The notes under the pieces: model-generated
The model's database searches: none
What the model was told of the DNA's origin: nothing
Seen by the model: the letters and a program-made list of their open reading frames with translations, nothing else
Origin: Allodiplogaster sudhausi
Lineage: Eukaryota > Nematoda > Chromadorea > Rhabditida > Diplogasteridae
Length of the DNA stretch: 64,000 nucleotides
Assembly (NCBI GenBank): GCA_945643635.1
Contig: CALZFC010000005.1
Span: 5,101,001-5,165,000 of the forward strand
Reading direction: 5' to 3'
Program-made: the position numbers and the translations under genes
Shown: positions 36,846 to 46,708 of the stretch, one piece after another
Position numbering within the stretch: position 1 is the first letter of the stretch
Layout: each line of letters begins with the position of its first letter

Positions 36846-37705
36846 ATGGCAGACGATGGGTACGGATCTGCTTCGAACGAGTTGGATGACAAGTCCATCC
36901 CTTCTTGTGCCTCCCAACAACAACCACGGAAAGTCACGACTATCTACATTCCACGAGACTACTCTAAGGGGCTTACCGTCAAATTCGAGCGACGCTATCC
37001 TGAGGATCTTCGCGGCCTGGTTGGCTATTCATATCCTTATTTCAAGGTCGAGGCTTGACGCATTTTCCTTTAAAAAAAACTTTCCTAATGTTTGAAATGC
37101 GCCCACGCGTTAAAGTTTTTTTTTGTTGCATTGTTGCAGACTTTTAGATAATTTAAATTTATTGTTGTATTAAAATGTAGAATACATGGAAATAATTAGT
37201 TGTCTCCATATTTCTCATTCTATTAATAATGCTCTATTCAGGTTTCTGAAGATGAATGGTTCGAAACAATAGACAACGTTAACTCGCTATTTGACGAGGC
37301 TGAAAAGGTGTTTTAAATTTATTTTTGTGACGATAATCATGCGAAAGTGAGAGCATTCAAGGTTTGCTGCGGAACGATCTTGGAAACATTAATTGGCTGC
37401 GCCACGTGTTACGTAGTGCGTGTGTGTGGCTTTACTCGATACGAAAAGAAACTAATCGAGGTTAACGGATTCTCATCTCTTTCGCCGTCGTGCTGTTTAG
37501 TATCCTTTTTTTAAGATCCGGCGGTACCTGGACGTTCGAAATGCTGAAGTATTCCTCCCAGCCGGATTGCAAATCCATGACCCAATGAATCGAGCTCTTC
37601 GAGTTGTCAGTTTTCCATCTGCCTTTGTTCTATTCATAATTGACGTTGTTTTTAAATGATAACAATTCATTGCAGCTTGAAATCAATGAGGCGCCTACTC
37701 AATGA
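36846..37705 (+). CDS. GOLGA7: Golgin subfamily A member 7 / ERF4 palmitoyltransferase accessory subunit
   Basis: Four- or five-exon gene. The GOLGA7/ERF4 protein is the partner subunit of DHHC9-type protein acyltransferases (palmitoylation of Ras and others) at the Golgi. Exon 1 from ATG 36846 has a short unstructured N-terminus, then TTIYIPRDYSKGLTVKFERR and YPEDLRGL. The next exon (37242-37308) encodes VSEDEWFETIDNVNSLFDEA, aligning with the family's 'F..T...LN.L..EAE'. The following exon (about 37363-37458) encodes GTILETLIGCATCYVVRVCG with the conserved cysteine-rich hydrophobic core. Then AEVFLPAGLQIHDPMNRALR (about 37550) and LEINEAPTQ, stop TGA 37703-37705. The donor of exon 1 (37018 or 37047) is ambiguous. 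Length matches the family. Confidence 0.85.
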
Positions 37706-37843
37706 TGTGTTCTTCGCACTTTCATCCATTCCAAATTTACTCGTCTTTCTCACTTTATTGGACTAATAGATTTTTCGATGTTATATTGTATATACAGCAA
37801 ATTACTTTTAATTTCCTTATCTTTGCGCGGACTGTGAATGCGA

Positions 37844-37849
37844 AATAAA
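37844..37849 (+). terminator. Candidate polyadenylation signal of GOLGA7
   Basis: AATAAA 139 bases past the GOLGA7 stop, about 190 bases before the PUM3 start codon; the two genes are very close and in the same direction (337-base spacer, otherwise featureless). Confidence 0.4.
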
Positions 37850-38042
37850 TCATTGCTACCTTCTTTGCTAACTCTTAATAATTCTTGTGGTAACTGCCAT
37901 CGGAAAAGATTTATCTACCATTTTCTTTGCTCAAATAGTTTATTGCTTGAGCCACCTGCTCAACATTTCTCGTTTGTGTCCATAATATATGTAATGTTCC
38001 TGGTGTCTCTTCTGACGGAGTTTTTTTTATTCCAGCAGCAGG

Positions 38043-41000
38043 ATGGGCAAACTGATGAAGGAAGGAAAGGCAGGAACGACCAAGAAGTGGAAGGGGAAGA
38101 AGAAGGTAAAGAATCTTCTTGAGAAGAAGAAGAAGGGCTTGCATCTTGGACAGGTTTGTGTTTTTTTAAAAATCTTTTTATGGATACGTGGTAGTGCAGG
38201 AGCTTGGCCTTTAAGGTTGACAGAAGAAAGCTCGTGAAGTTGGAACAAAAGAAGGAACTAAATGAGCGACTGGAGGAAAGCATACGAGAAAATATGGAGC
38301 GACTTGAGGAACGGAGTTCTTCTTCTCTTTCGGAGAGTTCTTTCGGCAGTCAACCTATTAAGAAAGCACCAAGCAGACGGGTCAGTCCTGTCTTCTTTCT
38401 CGATTCTGCATCTTTTTCATTCAACTATGATCTGTCATACAATGTCATTTGTGTTGCATTTCTCTGTGATGAACATTTGGTGTTATACTTATTATAAGTT
38501 ACTTTTCTATGACTTCCTAACCTTGTGCTTCAGGTTTCCTTTGCCGAGGCTTTGGAGCATCGCAAACTGTTTGACAAGAATGACAAAAAAATAGAAGTGA
38601 AAGCATCAACGGCTTCTCCCGGAAAGAGTATTCTGAAGGAAAAGAAACAGAAGAAGGCTGGAAAGAAGAAGAAGGCGAAGAGTCCATCGAATGCCGAGGA
38701 GGAGATGGAAGTGGATGAGAATGAGCCGGCTGAGGAGAAGAAGGAAAAGAGCAAGGCGGCTGCGATAACCAAAGTCGATGCTGGAGTGACTAAGAAGAAG
38801 CCAACTTTGGTGTGTCTTCTCTGTCATTTGGACTTTGTTACTTCTGCTTTATAATCTTCCAAGAGATTGTGCTTTAAAAACGGAGGGTTGTTTGCCAACT
38901 CTGCAAAACAAATTGGCAAGTTTGATTTCTTATTTTGCAGGTTCCAAAAAGCTTGAAAGAGAAGCTACTCGCTTTGCCGAGGAAGGAGAGAAAGGCTCTT
39001 CTTCTTGAATATAAAGCAAAGAAAAAGCCTCACATGGAAAGAGCCGCGAAATGCAAACTTCTCTGGGAAAAAATGCGCAGGTTTACTGGAGTTACACGTA
39101 CTCCTTAAAGCAAACACACGATCTTTGTTGCAGTGGCAAGACTCCAGCCGCCGAAAAGGAAAAGGCCATTTCCGAGCTGTGCGGACTCATCAAGGTTGGC
39201 TGAGAGTTGGAGGGATGGAGAGGAGACTGAGAGTTTGAGGGGGAGTAGACTGAGAATGGGTGGAGTCTGTGAATGGGCGGAGTCTGCTCTGCAGGGCCAC
39301 GCTCGTCTTCTGATCTACGCACACGACACAGTCCGAGTTATCGAGTGTCTCCTTGCTCTCAACAGAAAGGACATCAATGACCAGCTCTTCACTGAACTCG
39401 CACCCGAAATTGTCCGCATGGCCAAGAGCAAATACTCTCGCTTCTTCGTGACGAAGATGCTGAAATACGGGTTGGAATGTTCTTGTTTTCCCATCGGAAA
39501 GAGAGTGAAAGTACTCGATGGATTGCAGATCAGTTCACCAGAGACAGCAAGTGATCGAAGCATTCCGAGGCCACTGCGTTTCTCTCTTTCGCATTGTGTG
39601 GGCAGCCGAGATACGTTATTCATTATTCTCTTTTTTTTTTAAATAATTTGAATTTGTTGTTTCGAGATGTGATATTTCTTCTGTTTCAAGTGTTAGAAAC
39701 TGCGTACAACGACTACGCGAATGCACAGCAGCGGTTTGATATCATCTCGGAATTCTACGGGAAGGAATTCGTTCTGTTCAGGGTATGCATTCTGCAGCAT
39801 TTATGTTCTGAATGCGCTGGAGTGCACTTCAGGTTGTAGTCTCTAATATTTGTTATATTTCTGTTGCAGACTGACAAGATCCGGTCGCTAAAACAGATTT
39901 TGGAAGAAGAGCCAGGGAAGAAGAAACTGATCGTGAAACATCTGGAAGAGATTGTCTTGGATGTCGTTCAAAAGACAACTCTGCGTCATTCTCTCACTCA
40001 TCGACTACTTCTCGACTGCTTCTCTCATTGTGACAAGGAACAGAAAAGTAACCTCATCGACTCTCTCAAGGTTGCTAGTTTATTCCATCTTTAAAAAAAA
40101 TTTCGGCTAAATTTAGCGAGCGGAACCATAACGGAGTAGTAATTGATGTGCTGTAGAGAAGAGCACTAATTAGGATGAATGAACTGCAGGACAAGCTGCC
40201 CGAATTAGTGCACACAAACGAAGGTTCCCAAGTGGCGATGCGTGTCGTCTGGAATGCGAATGCAAAGGAGAGAAAGGTCTTCTTTCTGTTCTTCTTTCAT
40301 TGTGAATACCTTGATCATCTTCAGCTGATCATCAAGAACTTCAAAGGCCTCTCAGTGAAGGCTGCTATGGAACAGCATGGCTGCCGTGTTCTCATGAGTA
40401 TTTTTGACTCGGTCGATGACACTGTCCTGGTCAACAAATACATCACTCAGGTTTCAATCCTTCTTGTCGCATATCGAGCAAGAATGTGCTAACTATAGCG
40501 AATTCGAGATTTTTGGAATCTAGATGAATAGAATGGAATTCCGCGACATGTCTTAAAATGGGGCGCCCAAAAGTCCGAGGTAGGATGAGTGAGGGAGTGT
40601 TTTTTTCGTTATTTATTCGTATAAATCAAGTTAAAAAAAATTGATAAAATATTCTATTATATGTCGATTGGTACGAAATGTATATTTTTTTACTAGGAAG
40701 GATGACTAAAAATTTGGCTAGGCTGTTGGCTTTTAAGCTATGTTTCGCGAGGACTGCATTAATATGTCCTTCCTGGTTTGGAATTTTAGTGTCACTTATT
40801 TTACAGGAATTGGCTAACGAAATAAAGAAGGTGGTAATGGACAAGTTCGGAGTGCGAGTTATTCACTATCTAGTACACCCAAGAGATGGAAGAGTTCTCG
40901 ACCAGGATATCATCAAGCAAGTCAAGATGGTTAGCTGATCTGTATCCCTCCTCTCTATCTCTCCCTCTATCTCTCTCCATCTCTCTCTTTCTCTATTTCC

Positions 41001-41946
41001 TTCCTGTCTTTATCGATCTCCCTCTCTTCTCTTCTACAGGGTGACGGGAACGACTTCAGCAAGAAACCGGCTTCTGAGCGTTACTCTGAGTTGTTTGCGT
41101 GTATCTCAAAGCCACTCTTCACTTTCATGGCCGCCAACATGGACTGCCTTCTGCGCGAGAGTGTTGAGACTTCGAATCTGGTGTTAGACTCCCTCGAGGC
41201 GCCTGGTAAGTAGCCCTTTCTGTGACAAAGAAAAGGAGTCCCTTGAAGGCCCGCGTGAGTTGTTCGTCCGTTCGGTGGATGCAGAGGACAGAAGTGCGTG
41301 TTACTCTGCCCTGGCTGAGCTGGCCTCGAGGGAGTTCGTGCCATGTGATGTTGGCCAGGAGCATCTGATCGAGCACAAGCAGGGCAGCTTCGTTCTCGGC
41401 CGGCTTCTGCGCTGTTCGTTTTTTTCAGCTCCTAAATGCTTTTTCAATAGCATATATTCATTAAATTACTACCCTGAGTTCCGAAACAATAACGGGATAT
41501 ACGTAAGCAGCAGGGAAAAAAAGCCGAACCAGACTACCCTAGTCGAAATTCAGTAAAAAAAGGTAGCTATATATGTTATTGGATGTTGCAGGCGACGATG
41601 CCTTTCCAGAGGATCTCCGTCTGAGTTCTCACTTGGCTGCTCTCGACTCTGAGCAAATTGGGTCCTGGGTTGGCTGCAATAAGGTTTTACTTCCTTTGAA
41701 TCTTAACCACTTCCGCTTTACTCTCCCTTGAAGTTTATTTTAAAATTTATTAAACAATTAATTGAAAATCTTATGGAGTTGGTGTGATGGAAATGTTTGG
41801 AGGGTTGCTTCATTCTTCTTCGGTTGATGGAGAAAGGCTCCGAGTCCACGAGAGAGAAAGTCGCCTCGTCCGTGTCCATCCGCAGACTCGAGTCCTACAC
41901 CACGAAGGGAGCCGAACTCTTACTCGCAGCTCTCAGGCAGCGTTGA
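38043..41946 (+). CDS. PUM3: Pumilio homolog 3 (Puf6/PUM3), nucleolar RNA/DNA-binding PUF-A protein
   Basis: Complete multi-exon gene. PUM3/Puf6 is a nucleolar PUF-A-fold protein in 60S ribosome maturation. Lys-rich N-terminus (MGKLMKEGKAGTTKKWKGKK) and acidic/basic linker with KKAGKKKKAKSPSNAEEEME (about 38660). The PUF region starts with LLALPRKERKALLLEYKAKK (about 38965) and continues with HARLLIYAHDTVRVIECLLA (about 39300), MAKSKYSRFFVTKMLKYG, VIEAFRGHCVSLFRIVWAAE (about 39551), LETAYNDYANAQQRFDIISE (39691 on), TLRHSLTHRLLLDCFSH, HTNEGSQVAMRVVWNANAKE, KAAMEQHGCRVLMSIFDSVD, MDKFGVRVIHYLVHPRDGRV and finally GCFILLRLMEKGSESTREKV with stop TGA 41944-41946. The 3' half (from intron position 39675) lies in copy 1 of the 6.97-kb duplication. 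The donor before 39691 is best placed after GAGATAC (39613). Confidence 0.9.
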
Positions 41947-42737
41947 AGCCACCCTTCACGGATTGTTATTCTTCTTTGTTTTTGTTGTTGTGTTTACTTT
42001 CTCTTCTTTCTCCAAGAATAAATAATTTGAACGTTGGCCGAGTGAGGCCTTTGTTTGGGTGACAAGGAGGGAGATTGGAAGGATCCTAAAAGGGCACCCC
42101 TTGAAACACTCATTCCTACTCTTCTTCCACTTCTTAGTTCTTGGTTTGGGAAGCGTCCTCTCTAAGCCGCAGCTTCTTTTCTTGGTGAGCAGTGAGGCGG
42201 AATGGTGGGAGGGTTGAATTGCACGAGAGAATGGAGACTGATCATTCCGATGGCGCCCCCTTCTCTTCACGCTTCACTCAACAATATCAACTCACGTCAC
42301 ATCTCATTTGCATTTATTCATCTCTCGACCTCCTCTCTTCCGAAATATACGACCACTTACGATTTATCTTCATCCTTCTCACTGATGGCTACAGATGTTT
42401 TCTATAATGCCAGATTTGGCTAGAGCTAGACGCCTACCCTTCAGTCTTTTTGTTCGTTGTGTCGCGTTCCTTTCTCGGCATGGAGAATGCCTCAAATTCT
42501 GTTAAGAACATTCTTACTTTTTCCTCTATGCGCGCTCTTTCCTTCTCTTCGCAAGCCAATTAGGAGTTACCTTTGAGTTCTTTCTTCTTGCTTTGTCAGC
42601 CTCTTCTTACATTTTTCAACCGTTTAATTTTTTAAATAAAATTTGGATGAAATAGAAAGGAAAAGAAGGTTCTCGATACGAAGATGGCGGAAAAAGCCTC
42701 GCTGTCAAGCGGCCTTGGTATTTAAAAACAATTGAAA
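41947..42737. other. Spacer between PUM3 and the Ly6-like gene (repeated at 48916-49706)
   Basis: 790 bases with the PUM3 poly(A) signal and presumably the Ly6-like promoter. Short open stretches on both strands have no recognisable similarity. Identical in copy 2. Confidence 0.5.
42017..42022 (+). terminator. Candidate polyadenylation signal of PUM3
   Basis: AATAAA 71 bases after the PUM3 stop; the same signal lies at 48986-48991 in the second copy. Confidence 0.5.
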
Positions 42738-42960
42738 ATGACACGGATGTTGTTCATGGTCGACGGAATTGTAATGAAACGGTTGATGGGCCCTCTTCTC
42801 AGCATAACGCTAATCGTCGTTTGTGCTGGCTCCAGAGGTTCATTCCATTTTCACTTTACTATTTAATTTTATTTATCCCTTTTTATATCGTATCTCTTAT
42901 CTGCCTTATTCCTTCTTTCACTCTTGGCTTTCAATCAGAATTTTGTCTGGATATCTCATG

Positions 42961-43019
<59 letters not shown>

Positions 43020-44212
43020 ATTCTCTGTGTTTTCTTTGTTTTTCTCATCATATCTTCTTCCCCTCAAACCCTCCAGATTCCTCCACACGTCGTTTTCTCT
43101 GCAACCGATGCTCAGACTCCACCGTCGAAACCGTTAGTAGAGCTCTTACACTTAAATTGTGTAAATTTTTTTTAGACAAGGAAACTGATTTATTTATTTA
43201 TTTATTTATCATACACGAAATTAAAATTTCGATGTGACAGCACAAATATAAGAATAAGAAAATGTCGTCTGAATAGGTGCAACTACAGAGAATTTATTTT
43301 GAAGCGGTTCTATTCTCCATTCATCGGTATTCTGTTTTCTCCGTCCCGTATTCTCTCTCTCACTGCCTCTCTCTCTCTCTCCTCTCTCTCTCTCACTGCC
43401 TCTCTATCTTCTCTCTCTCACTGCCTCTCTCTCTCTTCTCTCTCTCTCACTGCCTCTCTCTCTCTCTCTTCTCTCTCTTCTCTCCCTCTCTCACCCACAA
43501 CAAGCTCATTTCTTCTTTGCAGCACTATGGTTCCTTCTTTAAAAATCCTCGAGAAATGCAGCCCGATGGATCTTCGAAGCTCACACAGTGCTCTGCTGAA
43601 ACAGTTAAATTTATTAATTTATAAATGGTTCCATGTAAATACGCGATAATTGCCTGTGTATTTCTTACTCATTCCCACTCTCCCATCCGCTTCTGCACTC
43701 CTCTCTCATGAAACGGCCGGCTTTCCGCAGGTCGACGGCCAAGAATGTGACGACGTCTGCTTTGTGATGAACGTCACGAGTGTGGACATTCGGACTGGCC
43801 AGTCCGAGCCATTCGGTCAGTTCTCCCCTTCCCCCTCTTCGGTCAGTTCTCCCCTTCCCCCTCTTCGGTCAGTTCTCCCCTTCCCCCTCTTCGGTCAGTT
43901 CTCCCCTTCCCTCTCTTCGGTCAGTTCTCCCCTTCCCCCTCTTCGGTCAGTTCTCCCCTTCCCCCTCCCCTTCTGCCTCTTCGGTCAGTTCTGATCTTCC
44001 CTCCCCCAGGTGCCTCCTATGGCTGTGGAAGTGTAGTGATCGGGGATGACGTAGAGAGACAGGCTGGAACATGCACCCGGAACGATATCGTCCTGCGCAC
44101 TCTTCCGCCCTTCGTTGTGCAGCAGGAAATCTGTTTCTGCAGCTCCAATCGCTGCAATTTCCTTCGCCCCAGTGGGAATCGGTTGCTTCTCCATTCTTCT
44201 CAATCTAAGTGA
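42738..44212 (+). CDS. Secreted ten-cysteine Ly6/uPAR-like (three-finger) protein, copy 1
   Basis: Five exons, spliced in silico to about 174 residues with every junction keeping frame. The N-terminus (MTRMLFMVDGIVMKRLMGPL, then LSITLIVVCAGS) looks like a signal peptide, cleaved near AGS. The mature part has CNRC (FLCNRCSDSTVET), TQCSAET, QECDDVCFVMNVT, SYGCGS, AGTCTRND and ends EICFCSSNRCNFL: ten cysteines, with the N-terminal CxxC and C-terminal C-N signature of Ly6/uPAR/activin-receptor-type three-finger folds. NVTS is an N-glycosylation sequon. The C-terminal tail is polar, so no GPI signal is evident and secretion is likelier. Function unknown. The last intron contains a 26-bp minisatellite. 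Stop TGA 44210-44212. Confidence 0.65.
42961..43016 (+). repeat. (CT)n tract, the only length difference between the duplicates
   Basis: CT run in intron 1 of the Ly6-like gene; 2 bases shorter in the second copy (49928-49981). Confidence 0.85.
43355..43490 (+). repeat. CT-rich repeat with CACTGCCTCTCT units
   Basis: Tandem TCTCTCTCACTGCCTC-type units in an intron of the Ly6-like gene, ending before the TTTGCAG acceptor near 43522; repeated at about 50322-50457. Confidence 0.8.
43814..43992 (+). repeat. 26-bp minisatellite that repeats the 5' splice site
   Basis: Seven or so units of TTCGGTCAGTTCTCCCCTTC with CCCTC spacers. The exon end itself reads CATTCG|GTCAGTTCTCCCC, so each unit carries a copy of the donor. 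The array is nearly the whole intron. Identical copy at 50781-50959. Confidence 0.85.
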
Positions 44213-44824
44213 CCAATTGCAGCAGAGATAACATTCTTTGCATAACATGTAACTGACATTTCTTACAGACTTTCATAAGATTAATTATGCAAAAGAGTTG
44301 CTGCCTTTTGAGTTAATCGAAGATTCAGGCCGAGGGCACCAAAGTCACCAGACGATCACTCAACCCCGGCGGACATTGGAAATGCAGTCCAAGTGGCCTC
44401 TTCGCACTTTATTGTCTTCTCTATCACAAATCTACCATTAACTGCTTCCTTCCTAGTTGTCTTTACCCAGTATGTGTAGTCCTAATGCCCTTTCAATGCT
44501 TTTTTGCTAAAAAACAATTCTATAATTATAGCAATAATTCAAGTTTACGCTCACTTTATCCACAGTTATCCCTGTTCCTATGACATAAGGCTTCTAATGC
44601 AAAACGGATAATGAAAATGGGTTGGAATTTAATAAATTGTATTAATCAGCGTTTTATTGTGCCATCACGTGAGTTCACAATGGTGTTCTACAGTGTTCAC
44701 ATGTGCTCTTTCCAAACAGGATGCAATTTTGGCACACCACGATTCCGACCGGTTTCTCACCTGCGATTCAAATCCTTTTGTGATTCAAATCAGTTTTTTT
44801 TACTTGGCACCCCATTTCTTTCAG

Positions 44825-46110
44825 ATGACCGTAGCAGAGAACAGTGAGAAACGACTTCTCATATGCTATGGGTCGCATACGGGGCAATCAGAGTCTATTG
44901 CCAAGCAAATCGCGGACCGAGCCGCACTCATCGGACTGCAACCTTTTATTTTCACGCTTGATCAGCACGAGGAGGCAAGTGAATAAATAGGAAGTCTTTG
45001 ATTTACGAAGATATCTCTCCTATCAGTTTGACTTGGAGCGTGAATCCTTCGTGGTGATTGTTATCTCCTCGACTGGGGATGGAGATGCTCCTGAGAACTG
45101 CGCTCGTTTTGTCCGTCGCATCTCACGACGTTCCCTGGATAACGACTTCCTCTCTGGACTTGAATATGCCATTCTTGGTTCGTTCTTGTCGTTGCTTTCA
45201 TTTGCATAATATTTGGGTGATTTTCAGGGATTGAAGAGATTGATTTCAGATTTTAGAAGTGACCATTGTTGTGAATTTTTTTCTCTTTTGTTACTTCGAA
45301 TGCTGATGGCGTGATCTTTGCTTTGGCAGGCCTGGGAGACTCGAACTACTCTTCGTACCAAGGAGTGCCTATGAAAGTGGACAAGCAACTCTCTTCCCTC
45401 GGAGCGCGTCGCGTGATTGAGCGGGGAGTAGCGGACGACCAAGTGGGGTGTGTTCCCATCGTCCTTTCAGCACAACTCACGGATGGTCTTGTACAGTTTA
45501 GAGTTGGCTGTGGAGCCTTGGTGCGAGGCTCTCTTCAAACATATCGCGCAGCGCTTCCAACTTGACCTATCTGTTCTTTCAAATGCATTACAGGTTTCCT
45601 TTATACATAACAATTTTTAATACCTGAATTTTCTTTTGCATATGTGATCAATAAATGAATAAGAATGAAAGCGGCAGTTTAGTCAAAGCTATCGTTGTCA
45701 GCTGCGAAGAGTGAGAGTGAAAAGCAGAAGATCATGGACGAATGGAAGGTTCGTGTTCTTCTTTTGCAGTTGGTCTTCCTTTCCTTGCTATAACTTCCAA
45801 TTGGCAGGCCTCAAGTAGGAAGCTGTCAGTGGAAGAAGAGGCTGTAACTGTGCTCCGTTCTCAAGTTCTTCCGATCGTCCCTTATGAATATCCACATGGC
45901 TCATCCGTAAGGAGTGGGGCGAGCAACTTGGCAGGTATGACCGGCCGAGCTCTTCCTTCAGTCAATGCTTCATCTTATAGGGGATGCAAATCTGCGAGTG
46001 CCAGTGGCTCCACTCCCATTCATTTCTATATTCATATCTCAGGAGCGTTTTATGCCTTCTCCAGATCTCTTATGGCAGAATGGTGCTGCCATGCCTGGTT
46101 AGTGATGAGT

Positions 46111-46147
<37 letters not shown>

Positions 46148-46708
46148 CTCACTCCCTCTCTCTCTCTCTCTTCTCTCTCTCGTGGTGTCTCTCTCTCGCT
46201 TCTCTGTTTTAGGTTTGGTTTCTCCGAAGGTTGTAAGAGGAACGGTTGTTTCCCATTCCTTGCTTACTTCGCTGGATGCGAAGAAACCGAAGCGTGAGCT
46301 GATACTTGACCTCGAGGTTGTATCGGCCATCCGTTTAATTTGTGTGACCGAAAAGTGTTGCAGGGTGCGAAATTATCTTACGAGCCGGGCGATGCCTTCT
46401 ATTTGGTGACGGAGAATATGAGAGAGGAAGTTGACTTCATTCTGGAGAGGTAAGCAGAGAGTCCAGTCTAGAAAGATTGTGATTGGAATGCAGGACGGGG
46501 ATGCTTGGAGTGGCGGAGAAAGAGTGTGTTCTCTCGCTGTCTGCCAAGACGGCGAAACCCGGTGCTGCCCTCCCTCCCTTCTTGCCCCCTCGCTCTTCTC
46601 TTCGACATCTCTTCTCTTTCTGCTTGGATATCCGCCGTGCACCTTTCTTCTGTTTCAAGTGTTAGAAACTGCGTACAACGACTACGCGAATGCACAGCAG
46701 CGGTTTGA
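44825..46708 (+). pseudogene. MTRR: Truncated MTRR duplicate (FMN half only), fused out of frame to PUM3 intron/exon
   Basis: Same start and exons as the intact gene at 51792: CYGSHTGQSESIAKQIADRA, VVIVISSTGDGDAPENCARF, LGLGDSNYSSYQGVPMKVDK, linker, and the start of the FAD-binding part (ISYEPGDAFYLVTEN-type segment near 46380). At 46643 the MTRR exon is cut after ISAVHL and joined to PUM3 intron sequence. Read through, the frame adds SSVSSVRNCVQRLRECTAAV and stops at 46706-46708. The FAD/NADPH domains are missing, so it cannot be a complete methionine synthase reductase; a free flavodoxin-like product is conceivable. Promoter and first exons look intact. Confidence 0.75.
46112..46200 (+). 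repeat. CT-rich microsatellite in MTRR intron (also 53079-53167)
   Basis: (CT)n with interruptions, leading to the acceptor TGTTTTAG near 46212; same in copy 2. Confidence 0.85.

Larger units (their letters stand above)
39675..46643. repeat. Tandem duplication, copy 1 (6969 bp)
   Basis: Direct repeat of 46644-53610. The left breakpoint is in a PUM3 intron (39675), the right one in an MTRR coding exon (46643). Contents: PUM3 3' half, complete Ly6-like gene, MTRR 5' half. The open frames compared in both copies translate identically; the only length difference I find is 2 bases in the CT tract at 42961-43016. One shared base (T at 46644) at the junction points to end-joining rather than recombination between long repeats. 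Confidence 0.97.

Noticed and set aside
43814..43992. CRISPR array
   Set aside because: The units are contiguous 26-mers without unique spacers, in an intron of an animal gene.
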